From assembly GCA_019054805.1 (NCBI GenBank), contig JAHQIY010000001.1, forward strand, positions 9,872,501-9,936,500: a stretch of 64,000 bases of DNA. Reading direction: 5' to 3'. Shown in pieces: positions 46,601 to 57,461 of the stretch. This stretch comes from Brachionus manjavacas (taxonomy: Eukaryota; Rotifera; Eurotatoria; Ploima; Brachionidae). The translations under genes and the position numbers were made by a program. The number at the start of each line of letters is the position of its first letter. Position 1 is the stretch's first letter. Below the pieces are notes generated by a model that saw only the letters and a program-made list of their open reading frames with translations, was not told where the DNA came from and searched no databases.

Positions 46601-49600
46601 GACATTTTTAATGGACTTCGTGGTCCTCCAAAGGGCCTTCTTTTATTCGGACCCCCAGGTTGGACACCTTTTATGTTTTTAAACAAATTAACAATTGGTA
46701 CTAGGTACGGGGAAAACTTTGATCGCCAAATGCATTGCCAATGAGTCCAAATCCACTTTTTTCAGCATCACAGCTTCAACATTAACTTCCAAATGGGTAA
46801 TTTTAAAATATACAAAAAAATCAAATAAAACAAAATTAATTTTAAGCAAGGCGAGAGTGAAAAATTGGTCAAAGTTCTATTTGAAGTGGCCAGAAGCTAT
46901 CAGCCGGCCGTGATCTTTTTGGACGAGATTGATTCTTTGTTATCACAGAGGTCAGATGACGATCGTGAATCTTCAAGGCGTCTAAAGACAGAATTTTTTA
47001 TTCAAATGGTGAGAAAAAATTGAAAAATAGTTTTGACTCTATATTTTTCTAAAGGATGGTGCTCGAACAACAGGTGAAGAACGAATTTTACTAATTGGTG
47101 CCACCAATCGACCTCAAGAGTTAGATGACGCAGCCAGACGACGTTTTGTCAAAAAATTATACATTCCATTACCGGAATTCATTGGCAGAAAGCAAATAAT
47201 AATTAATTTAATGAAAACTCAGCCATGTAATTTAACTGAGGAAGAAATTGATAGAATATCAGAATTAACAGAAGGTATTCGTGATTTAAATGATTTTCTT
47301 TTAAAATATATGATTCATTTTAATTTAAGACATCAAGATCAGACATAGAGTTTCTATTTTTTTTTCTACTTATTGTCTAATCACCTGAAGATTAATTTAA
47401 ATTAATTGTGTTATTTTTTTAGGGTATTCGGGGGCTGATATGACGCATCTTTGCAGAGAAGCTGGTAATTTCTTAAAAAAATATAATTTTTTAATAGACC
47501 ATGACAATTTTGTTATTTTTGCAGCTATTGGTCCGATAAGGAATCTTGAAGGCATGATAGAGACAGTAGCTTTGGACGAGGTGAGTTTTAAAAAGTCTAC
47601 TACACGTTTAATTAAAAAGTCAGTCAAGACGTGGATTGAAATTAATAATAATTATAACAATTATCTACTGCAAGAAACTTGCGGAGAAGTCTTTCACGGA
47701 GACTATTATGGTAGCTCTTACACCGTACATACAACTTAAAATTAGGCTAATATGTATGTTTTTTACATGTCTTTTTGATAAGGACTTATCGTATTCATTT
47801 TTGAATTGATTCACTGAAATAGAATTGATCACTTCCTCAGGAAGCTTGTTCCACCCATTTACTATTCTGTTGGTAAAAAAATTGTTCTCTCTGACTGTAA
47901 TTTTTAATAATTAAAAAATTTTCAATAGTCTCCTTTTGTGTCCACTGATTTCCAAAGCAGACCCTGATGAAGATATCGAGTAATATCTGATAGAAAGTTT
48001 GGTTCAGTTAACTCGATCGATACCACTTTGGAATTTAAACATTGAATTAAGTCATTTCTTTCTCTTCTTTCGCTAATCTGAATGTTCGCCTTGGTTGACC
48101 CAACGCAGTACCAGAGTTGTTTAAAAGTCACATGTTCCAAGTCAAGTCCAAGTCCAGACTTTTTTTTTCAAAAGTCCGAGCCAAAGACTTTTATTTATTT
48201 TTTTTCACGATCAATAAAATGACTAGAAAAATTCTTTATGCATTTTAAAATAATATATTGTCTTAATCTTGATGACCTCGACGCTCCGAGATTCCAAAGT
48301 CAATTTTTTTCTCAGGTTTTAAAAATCATTCAAATAAATCTATCTGTTTTTCCATTAAGAGTAATTATTCAGGAACGTAAGATCTAGAAAATTTTCACCT
48401 AATTCTCAACTACAGTCAAAGTATTTTTCCCTGTCATTTTTATTGCTTAACATGATCTTGAGATTTTTTTGCACTCAATGAATGTGAAAGGACAAATAAA
48501 ATTTCTTCCGTTCCAAAAAATGATATTTTTGCGGTCCCAGGTGGTTATTATAGAAGCCAAGCAAGTGTTGGACTTTTTTATGAAAAAATTTTAAAGTCTG
48601 GACTTGGAATTTTGAAAATAAAAGAATAAAACAAAAGTCAAATTCCGGACTTTTAAATGACTTTGACTTTAATTTGGGACTTTTAAACAACTCTGCACAG
48701 CACTTGCCTTATTTGATTGCATCCTAGTATGCGCTGAGAACTTGATTGCGTGAAAGAAACCATCCAAAATCCTTTTTGGAGTTTGTAAATTTTTGATAAT
48801 GACCATTATCCAAATTTTTAATTTATTCTGAAGTGATTCTGACTTATCCGATAATTAAGCGTCAATAACCTAAAAAATTTTATTTTTTTTCTAAATGTTT
48901 ACAATCTTAAAAATCAAAATTGCTTAAGAACTGACAGCCGAGACTTTTTGAGAGTTATTTAATTCATTCAAAAACCTATTAGGCTTTTTCTAATGCCTCA
49001 AATTAATTCAAGTTTTAGACTTTTGATAAATTTAGAATTTTAAGCAAATTGTCAATTTAATCTTGTAAATTAATTAAGTCAATGTTTGAAAATTTTTGAA
49101 TATAAAATATTAATTGAATTTTTTTAGTATGATTTAATTTTTAGCTAATTGTCAAAAATCGCTGGTGCATTTGGTTCTTTTTTATTTTAAATTGGTTACA
49201 ATGTTCCCAAAAGTAAATTGAAAATAATTAATGAAATTTTAAAGCTAATCTTAATCGAAATTCAATTAATATGTGCTATTGCATAACTATTTCAAAATTT
49301 TTATTTGGTTTAAGTCAAAGTAACAATTAGTTTCTGTTTAACTTTAAGATTTGTCAAAATTAAATAATCAATTCTTTTTTTTAGATTGAAATATTTTTTT
49401 AAACAAAAATCGAAGCAAATGTGTTTTTTTAATTTTCTTATTTTTCAAAGACTTATGTATTTAAAAATTAAATGGATTAAAATAAAACAGTATTTTCTTG
49501 AGAAAATTATTTTAAGAATCAAAATTTTTCTTTCGATTATGTCTATTCTTTAAAATTTGCTTCATCAATTATCAATTATCACGTTTTACCTATATGTAAA

Positions 49601-50011
49601 TCATTTTTCAATTGCTTTACACCCAAAAGATTGATGTCATAAACTCAAACATCCAGTTCATTAGGAAATGAAATTTTGAATTATTTTCAATTATCCAGGA
49701 AATTCACAGTTTTAATAATGCCTATAAATCTAAGACACATTTTAGAATATCATTGTTAAAATTTGAATCAAAAGATAAAATTAATAACTCAATTTAAACT
49801 TCTTTTAAATCATTTTATATTTAAGGAAATCGATCAACCTATTTTTTAAAATTAAAATATTAAAATTTCCTTTTGATAGGTTAGAGAAATCAACTCTCAA
49901 GATTTTTTGGACGCCATGCAGCAAGTACGTGCATCAGTTTCCAATGATGACTTGGACGCTTATGTAAAATGGAATAATTCTTTCGGATCAGTGCCAATTT
50001 TAAACAAATAG
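43654..50011 (+). CDS. FIGNL1: Fidgetin-like 1 AAA ATPase, 13 exons
   Basis: Proposed exons: 43654-43820, 44029-44135, 44243-44417, 44471-44809, 44943-45365, 45946-46046, 46600-46658, 46705-46796, 46847-47008, 47055-47274, 47423-47464, 47525-47580 and 49880-50011, about 690 residues (human FIGNL1 is 674). The AAA domain is clear: [31 protein letters not shown] (Walker A), [15 protein letters not shown] (Walker B), [32 protein letters not shown] and the C-terminal Vps4-type helix. Upstream, FKSAKEQL and RRGVHSKF match the FIGNL1 linker region. Phases close from exon 5 onward. Phase conflicts at the exon 2/3 and 4/5 junctions mean a small exon or alternative site is missed there. FIGNL1 acts in RAD51 filament disassembly, homologous recombination and microtubule biology. 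The last intron holds a LINE and a hAT-like insertion. Confidence 0.88.
47640..48780 (-). mobile_element. LINE 3' end in FIGNL1 intron, interrupted
   Basis: On the minus strand, a piece at about 48780-48696 is followed, after the hAT-like element, by [10 protein letters not shown], then [31 protein letters not shown] and the tail pattern [20 protein letters not shown] and [18 protein letters not shown]. It ends near 47690, then a short UTR and an ATT-rich tail (47640-47665). The UTR and tail match those of the LINE at 40213-40335 closely, so both belong to one family. Frames are broken. It is antisense to the host gene. Confidence 0.75.
48112..48695. mobile_element. hAT-like non-autonomous element (584 bp)
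   Basis: The ends CAGAGTTGTTTAAAAGTC (48112-48129) and GACTTTTAAACAACTCTG (48678-48695) are perfect inverse 18-mers. A further subterminal pair, AAGTCCAGACTTT and AAAGTCTGGACTT, lies inside. The eight bases outside each end (CGCAGTAC and CACAGCAC) differ by two transitions and may be an aged 8 bp target duplication. A CAGAG tip and an 8 bp duplication are the marks of the hAT superfamily. No transposase is encoded. It interrupts the LINE of this intron. Confidence 0.75.
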
Positions 50012-50736
50012 AGACGAGTTTGGATCAATTTTTAAATAAGATTTTAATTAATAAAATAATAATGCTTGATAGTTTCTTAAAATCGCTCTATACTTTATCT
50101 CAATTAAAAAATAGAATTTCTTTTTACTTTAAAAAACTTCCGTTTTTTTTTCCTTTTTCCTCTCAATTCATTTTACTCCTTTATTGTGATTTCGAACTGA
50201 ACTTAAATTTCTTCTTTTTCTCTTTCATGAATATTTTGTTAAATAAATTAAAAAAATTTCACTCTACAATTATAAAGCTATTAATATTGAAGAATTTTTT
50301 TTAAATAAATGTATCTAGAAAGAATTTGTTATTCAATTTGTTTATTTAAGCGCATAACAGGCAGCAAACGGTTGAAATTTTCAATATTTACCAAGAATTC
50401 AATCATAAATCAAATAAACTAATATGATTAAAATATTTGCTCAAAAAATAACTAAAACTAATTTGGAAAGATAGTCTGTAGGGATACATAACATTTAAAT
50501 CAAGTGGGTAATACAAACTGTGATAAATGGAAGCAATTTTATTCAATGTTTAAAAAAACTATGATGATTCTTAAATGACATTGATGCCATCGTTTTTTGA
50601 ATTTTTTCTAATTTTTATGCTTAGCTCATTATTTTCATTTACATTCTTATTTTATCTTTTATTGTTTTAGGTTACAATCAAATTTTTATTTTAGATTAAA
50701 TGTAAAACTCTTAGTAAAATATAATTTATCCTTGCG
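50012..50736. other. Intergenic, no gene seen
   Basis: A 94-codon frame at 50020-50304 is a Phe/Leu/Lys-rich chance frame in AT-rich DNA. AATAAA strings (about 50302) may serve FIGNL1. The 5' flank of the receptor gene includes TTTTATTTTAG at about 50695. Confidence 0.6.
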
Positions 50737-53700
50737 ATGATTATTCTGAATAATACAGTGATTGATTCCAATAGCAGTTCTAGTAAATCAGAATTATTTA
50801 CTTTATTCAACTTAATCGCAGTAAACTACAAAATACCACTGGGCTGTTTGATCTCAATAATTTCGTTTATTGCAATATTCGGCAATCTGCTCGTAATTGT
50901 AGCCATTGTAGTTGACAAATCTTTGAGAACAGTAATTTTTAAAATTTAGTAAAATACAATGGGATTATCATAAAAATAGATTATCAAATTTAGAAAAATT
51001 GCAAAATTTTTAATTAAACAAACAAGAAAATGAAAATTAAAGATGAATTTTAATCCCATTATGAATTGGTCTGTATATTAACTTTTTTTGTAGGTTTCGA
51101 ATATATTTATATTGAGTCTATCAATATCTGATTTGATGATCGGTTTATTTGTTATGCCATTGAGTGGCACAATAATTATATTTGATAAATGGATATGGGG
51201 TCCATATATTTGTAATAAGATCAAATTCAAGCCAATTTTTATTTAATTTGAATTTTTTTAAAGGTCGTTCATGGCTATCAATTGATTATATTGCGTCAAC
51301 TGCGTCAATTTTTAATTTGTTTACACTTAGCGTAAGTAATTTTATTTTTAAATTTTCTTTTCAAAATCTCTCTATTTTTGCTCAATTAACGCTCTAAAAA
51401 TATTTATTATTTCAATAATTTTAAAAGAAAATTATAATTCTTCAATTTAATTAAAAAGCTTAGAATCTAGGAACATTGCGCTGGGACATGACATTAATTG
51501 ACACCTAAAATCTAAGCAAAAAACCCTACAAACCTTTGATAAGAAATGAGAAAAATGGATCTAATATTTTTGGGATTTCTTGTCACATTTTATATGTTTG
51601 AAAAACAGTGTTTGTGTGAATAGCTAAAAAATATACATTTTTTTGAACTGGAGTCCTACTAAACAATTCTTTGAAAAGTCTTGATTTGAATAAAAATTGA
51701 AATATTTGACAAAAAAAAACTTTTTCCTTATTTTATCCTTTATTTTAAAACCCATCTAAATTTAGTTAAATATTTATAATATTTTAATTATTATTTATTT
51801 TATATGTTCGAGCCAATGCTCTTTCATAAACAAAATTTGAAAAAACAAAAAAAATTAAAAGTAAAATTAAGTGAACCACGTAAGCAATACAGGTTAAAAA
51901 AAGATTAGTAGAGTTTTTAAATGAATTAGAGTTTTAAAAAAAATATATTTTCAAAATAATTAAGGTATAAAATAGCCCTACAGATAAAAAAATAAAATAA
52001 ACAACTTGAGCTTGATAAAAGTTTCCTAATAAAGCCAAAACTTTTTTCAATTAAATTTCTTCATCTTATTCATTTAATTTTGACAAAAATCGTAAATGAA
52101 ATTTTTTTTATATTTTAAGGATCTTTACTTTTAATTGATAAATATTATGTCTTTCATTTGAAAAAGGAAAAGTCGTTAATTTAGCGTATAAAGCAATCAA
52201 AATAAATTAGATGAATTTTTTTTTTTTTAAATAAGGCAAATAATGTTTTGGTACCGCTATTTTAATAAAAACTCATCTAAATTAGAAGTCGGGCACCTGA
52301 TTAGGGTTTCGGGTAAGCAGAAAGTTAGGGTCTTTATGATAAATTAGTCTCAACTTTAATTTAGGGGTTTATTTTTATTAAAATAGCGGTGTTTATATTA
52401 AAATTAGCGGTGAGGAAAATTATGAGCCTTAAAAAAATTCCTTTTTTTAATTTTAAAAATTACTATATAATTGAATTTCTTAATAACCTCAAGTGATTAA
52501 TATCTAATTTTACTTTGAAAATTAATTTTTTATATTAAATATTATATTTTATAATAAAGAATTTATATTCCAGGTCGAGAGATATCTGTCCATAACTTAT
52601 CCGTTGAAATTTATGACATATCAGTCAAAAACTAAAGCGAAAATAGCAGTTTTGATGGTTTGGCTAGCATCGTCACTATGGATAATACCAATCAATTTAT
52701 GGTCACATTTCTTCAAGGACAAACAAAGAATATCAATCGAAAATAATATTGTGCAGAGGTGCACTACAGACTTCGAGACAGACAAGATATTCAAAATAGC
52801 TACTACAATATTTAATTTCTATGTTCCATGTATTGGCATGATAGCAATTTATTCAAAGATATTCATCACAATCATTAAAAGATCCAGGTCCGAAATCGGC
52901 ATTTTTTGTTATAGCCCATATAATAAATGTTTCATAAATGAAAGTGGCATAAAAAAAGCTAGTTCTAAATCCTCTGTGACCTCGAACAATTTTGATGCTA
53001 GTACCCAAATGCGGAATAAAAAATTTAGCGTTTTAAGTGAGTATCATGTCAATCGAAAAAGGGTTACTTTCAAAAAAAAACAATCGGTGCCTTCGTCATC
53101 TTCAAATAGCGGAAGTTTTCAGTCAAAAAAAAATTTTTACATTCAATCGATAAATAAAAATTGCGGAGACAATTTGAGTCATTTAAATAAGAATTCTAAT
53201 GAATCTAGAAAAAATCTTAATTTTTTTAGTTTTGTTAATTGTCGTGGTGAGTGCAAAAGTGGTATTGATGGTAGAGATTCAAAGCTTGCAATTAGGCGCA
53301 ATGCATTGATAGAAAAATACCCAACCATGTACGAAAGTAACCATTCTTTTGAAATAGATCATGTCAAAGAAAACAAAGGAATATTCAGCATATTGGATAA
53401 ATTCGTCCAACGCAAACGCCATGATAAATACGATGTTTATTCGGCTCGTTTAAAACAGCAGATAAAGGCTGCCAAACAGCTCGGTATTTTAATATTAGCT
53501 TTTTTAATAACATGGATGCCCTATTTTATTACTTTTATTGTTGTTGCGTTTTGTCCCAATTGTATTTCGGACAATTTATCGGCTTTAACATTATGGCTAG
53601 GGTATCTAAATTCGGCTATAAATCCAATTTTGTATCCTCAATGTAATAGTTCATTTAAGCATGCCTTTAGACGGATGCTAAGAATTTCACCTAAACGAAG

Positions 53701-53749
53701 AAAAAATCGAAAGGATATTATAAAATTAATGCACAATAGCTATAAATAA
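50737..53749 (+). CDS. Aminergic GPCR, histamine H1/muscarinic-like
   Basis: Four exons close in phase: 50737-50931, 51094-51211, 51264-51331 and 52574-53749, encoding 518 residues. The N terminus has NNT and NSS glycosylation sequons. TM1 has IAIFGNLLVIVAIV and TM2 ISDLMIGLFVMPLSG. TM3 has WLSIDYIASTASIFNLF, with the amine-binding Asp at residue 112, followed by ERY (129-131) in place of DRY. TM5 contains FNFYVP with an Asn where histamine H1 receptors have their ligand-contact Asn. TM6 has FLITWMPYF and TM7 WLGYLNSAINPILYP. The third cytoplasmic loop is long (~190 residues), Ser/Lys-rich. The TM3 and TM5-7 details fit histamine H1-like receptors best and muscarinic second. Expected ligand: a biogenic amine or acetylcholine, with Gq coupling by analogy. 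Intron 3 contains a MITE. Confidence 0.88.
52253..52390. mobile_element. 138 bp MITE-like element in GPCR intron 3
   Basis: The left end ACCGCTATTTTAATAAAAAC and the right end with TTTTTATTAAAATAGCGGT are inverse repeats of about 19 bp. A second, partial copy of the right end (AAAATTAGCGGTGA) follows at 52400-52414. The interior is GC-richer than the intron. No coding capacity. Confidence 0.65.
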
Positions 53750-54687
53750 AGAAATAAAATTTTTTGAACAAAATTTTAATTTTAATTTTAATTTTAGTTA
53801 AATAAAAAAATTCTGTTATTTAAAAGAAGCTTAGGGATCGCAAATTTTGTGACAACAAAATCTGTAAAAAAGTAGCTTATTGTATTTTTTCTAAAATTAT
53901 AAAACTGGTTCTTTAAATTGTATCAGCTGACTTATTCAATTTACTACTTGAATCCAGCTTCGATGACACAATTTACAGAACCAATTTCAATTTCAGCCCT
54001 TAAGAGAGTAACGAGTTCTTTAATTTTGTATTACTTTTTTTCCAAAATACACAATTCTTAAGCTTTAAAATTATAGAATACTAATGAAATATTATTTCAC
54101 ATTTTTTTTTTTTATCAAAATTCGATTTTTATCAAAGTTTTCAAATAAAAGTTTGTCACTTTTAATTAGATTTCATATTTTCTAAAGAAACTCGTTGATT
54201 TTTGTAACAAATCTTGTTTAATGTTAATCACTAAAATAAGTGTTCTTTAAATTTTCAATATAATTTTAAGCTCTATGTTTTCTTGGAATTCAAAGATTGA
54301 AGTACAGATTTGAACTTTTCAAGTTTTAAAAAGCAGATTTAATGGAAATAAATTATTTAAAAATTTTTGAAATTTAAATTTTATTTAAAAAATAAAAATA
54401 TGGTATATTTTAGCTAGGAAACAATTGATGCTTTTGTTAATAAAAAATTTAAAAAAAAAGAAAAATTTCTGAATAGCTTTAAATGCTTTAATTTCTTATT
54501 GTAAAAATTCAAACAAGAATGATTTCCTAATACTTATTTATTTTTTAAAATAGAAGAAATTAACCGTTCATTGAAATTTTTCAAAAGCTTTTAAATTAAA
54601 TTATTCGAAATAATGATATAAATTATCTTGATTGAGAATTCTAGCATTTTCTAAATGGTACGGTTTATTTTAAATTTTAGATTCTTT
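53750..54687. other. Convergent intergenic region
   Basis: This lies between the 3' ends of the receptor gene and the 3HCDH-RING gene. AATAAA at 53749-53756 overlaps the receptor stop region. No coding sequence. Confidence 0.6.
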
Positions 54688-56067
54688 TTAGGACATGAAA
54701 ATTTTGATGACTTCCTCTATTTTTTCTCTACATATTGGGCAGTTATCTGATCTCTTAAATAGAAGATTGGAACAATCAAAACATGTTATCATATGATTAC
54801 AGGGTCTTAATACACTATTTCTAACCATGTCCATACAAATTGCACAATCATTGTCTTTATTCTCGTCACCAAGTTCATTTTGACCATTTAATGGACTTTT
54901 TTTATTTCGATCGGTACCATTTTGAATAGAATGAAAATCTTGATTTTGGTTTTTCTTTATAAAAATTTTATACAAATCATTTTGAATACTGCGGCTCAAT
55001 TCAGGTGCATTACTGTCTTGACGAAGCATCATCACAGGAGGCAATCCACTGCTTAGTCTCAAATCTTCTATACGTTGCTGTTTTCTTAATTCTCTTTTTT
55101 CTTCGGTTAATATTAGAGGCTCCGATCCACTTCTGAAAAAAAGTGTCTTTCCCATTTGACCTAAAATTGCCCTTAGTCTTTCCATTACCAAATTTTCTTT
55201 AAAAAAATTAAAATTAAATAAATTTACAATCAAAATTTTATTTACCAGTATCTTTTATTGGAGTGAATTCAACTTCTGGTATATAGTAAACCGGGTACAA
55301 AAATCTAAGACCAGCAAATCGGGCTTTGTTTGATACGTGTTCAGCCAATTTGGTTAAATCAAGTCTCAAAGTGCTAGTCACAATTATTGCATCATTTGGA
55401 CATAGTGAACTTATTTTGCCAAGCAAAACAGATTTAATATCAAAATCTTCAATGACACATTCGACCACAAGCTGAGCATCATTGACAGTTTCTTCTAATC
55501 GACTGAGGCACAAAATTCTACCGGTAAAATCAGGACTCTCTACCACATGATCATCATAAAGCTGGACTTTATCAGCTTGGAATTTTGTAAAAACACTATT
55601 CAATGCTTGGATATTATTGTCATAACATTTTACCCTATGACCATGATAAGCGAATTCTCCTGCTATTTTAACACTTAATTTAAATTTAAATTTAAATAGC
55701 AAAAAATTTTCCATGAAAAAAAGAGATGCTATATTGATTTTTTAATTCAATTTTTAAAATGGACCTAGATTGATTTTTTAATGATTTTTAAATTAAAAAA
55801 GAAACCATAAGCTTTTTTTAATTTTTTATCTTTAAATACAAATAATTTTTTTTTGATTTTCAAAAATTTATATCCTCTCATTTAAACTTATTGAGAAAGT
55901 AAAAAACGTACATAAAATTTAAAAAAAATTAATTCTTAAAATTTAATCAAAAGTTGGTACATTTTTAACTTGTTCTGATTTACTTCAACTTGATCTTTAA
56001 ATTTCATAAAAACAAAAAAAGAACATTACCCCATTAATCCACATCCAATGACGGCAATACGGACCAT
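54688..56067 (-). CDS. 3-hydroxyacyl-CoA dehydrogenase-like NAD domain fused to RING finger
   Basis: Three exons close in phase: 56030-56067, 55246-55673 and 54688-55196, encoding 324 residues. Residues 1-~190 form a Rossmann domain of the 3-hydroxyacyl-CoA dehydrogenase/lambda-crystallin family: VRIAVIGCGLMGG (dinucleotide loop), VKCYD (ribose-binding Asp), AQLVVECVIEDFDIK and IVTSTLRLDL. The catalytic segment reads GLRFLYPVYYIPEVEF, where functional enzymes have GLHFFNP...VE; the catalytic His is Arg while the paired Glu is kept. The C-terminal dehydrogenase domain is replaced by a linker and a C3HC4 RING (CAIC...PCNHMITCFDC...CPIC, about residues 274-314). The expected role is an E3 ubiquitin ligase carrying an NAD(H)-binding pseudoenzyme module. 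Exon junctions fall inside the dehydrogenase fold, so this is one gene rather than two neighbours. Confidence 0.85.
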
Positions 56068-56422
56068 TTTTAAAAATAATATCAAAATATAATTTATGAT
56101 AGTAAATTTAAAAAATTAAAAAATTAATTTTAACAAATAAAGGTATTATCATAAAAAATTTCTTTTTTTTGTTTAGAGATCATTGAGTAATAATTTAACT
56201 GATCGATTCTCAGTGCAATTTTCGGCTGGTTCCGTAATAAAGTCCAGGCTTTTCTTTTGCAAAAAAAAACTCGAACTAAAACATCTAATTAGCTATGATG
56301 TAATTTGATAAATTATTATTTTTAAGCTGGTTACCAAGGTGCATTGAAACAATCTTTGCATGTTAAAGCATAAAAAAAGTGAAAACAGAAGAATTTATTT
56401 TCAAAAAAAAAAAACGAAAAAA
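56068..56422. other. Divergent promoter region
   Basis: 355 bp separates the start codons of the minus-strand 3HCDH-RING gene and the plus-strand coiled-coil gene, so the promoters are probably shared or adjacent. A less AT-rich block lies at about 56190-56270. No TATA assignment is possible. Confidence 0.5.
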
Positions 56423-57351
56423 ATGCTTTTGACAACAAGAAATCCCGAAATAGAGACTCTGAGGAAAGAACTTCAGACCATTAATACAAAACTTGAGTTA
56501 TCGCTTGATATTGAAATGCAAAAACTCAAAGAACAAGAAAAAGAACTTCAAGAAGCGCTCAAATTTAAAACCCGTACAGATTTAATTAAGGCTATGGAGA
56601 ATGAATTGGCACTGGAAAGTTTAGAAGAATCAATGCAAGATTTTAAATCAGTTTCAAATTTAAATTTAAGTTATCCTCAAGCTATGAAAAGTTCAAACAA
56701 CTTGTTAAAAAGTTTAAATATTGAAGAAGATTTAAAAAAAAGTCATCAAATTTTAGACAATTTAATGAGAGAATACAGCGATCAATATAAAACAAAAATG
56801 ATTCAGTCCTATAATACCGATTTTAAATCCTTACCCAATCCTAACGTGGTAAATTCAAATAATTTTTAAAAAATTTAATAATTAAAATAAATAAGATATT
56901 CAGCAAGAGTTCTAAATATTCTAGAACTCCTCAACAAAGTGTCAAAACAGTAACCATCTATAGAAAACCAGCAGAGCAGAATTTGAACCAGCAGCAAACT
57001 TTTGTTTATGGAGATTCTCTCAGATATTCAAAATCAGCATCTAATTTGGATCGATCAAGTTATTTTGATAATGCATATTTGTCCTCAAGTTACAATCCGT
57101 ACGCAAAACCGAATTACAATCCTCAAGAGTACGCGAAATCAATCCGTGATAGTTATTTTTATTCGGATAAGGAGACAATAAATGGCATTCCAAAAAGTAA
57201 AATTAGAAAAACAACCTATTTACAAGATAGAGATACTGGGTATACAATTTTACCAGTTACTAAAACTTTAATTCATAAAAAACCTTGGTCTTATGGCAAA
57301 GTTGAGACCAACTATTATTCATTTAGAGACTCAAAAATTAAAAAAAAATAG
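56423..57351 (+). CDS. Unknown protein with N-terminal coiled coil
   Basis: Two exons (56423-56848 and 56908-57351, phase 0, intron 59 nt) encode 289 residues. Residues ~8-70 are strongly helical and charged (EIETLRKELQTINTKLEL, then KLKEQEKELQEALKF), a likely coiled coil. The second half is rich in Tyr, Ser, Asn and Lys (SYNPYAKPNYNPQEYAKSI), with a basic end (DSKIKKK). I chose the ATG at 56423 because the frame upstream is only Lys-coding A-runs. There is no signal peptide, membrane segment or known domain. It could be a cytoskeletal or ciliary structural protein, but that is a guess from composition. Confidence 0.6.
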
Positions 57352-57461
57352 TGTTTTGAAAAAATTATTTTTTTGTTCAATCGGTTTTGCAATGCAATGC
57401 ACTAATTAGAATGCTTTTAAAAATTAAATAAATTTTTTGAAATCTGTTTTTTCAATTTAAA

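Larger units (their letters stand above)
47581..49879 (+). other. FIGNL1 last intron (2.3 kb) with transposon insertions
   Basis: The donor is GTGAGT and the acceptor TTTTGATAG, phase 0. It is by far the longest intron of the gene, explained partly by a LINE fragment (47640-48780) that is itself split by a hAT-like element (48112-48695). The remainder is AT-rich and featureless. Confidence 0.8.

Noticed and set aside
47440-47739. 99-codon plus-strand frame
   Set aside because: It runs through FIGNL1 exons 11-12, an intron and LINE sequence; only the two short exons are coding.
50020-50304. 94-codon Phe/Leu/Lys-rich frame after FIGNL1
   Set aside because: Composition is that of random AT-rich DNA, with no motif or splice support.
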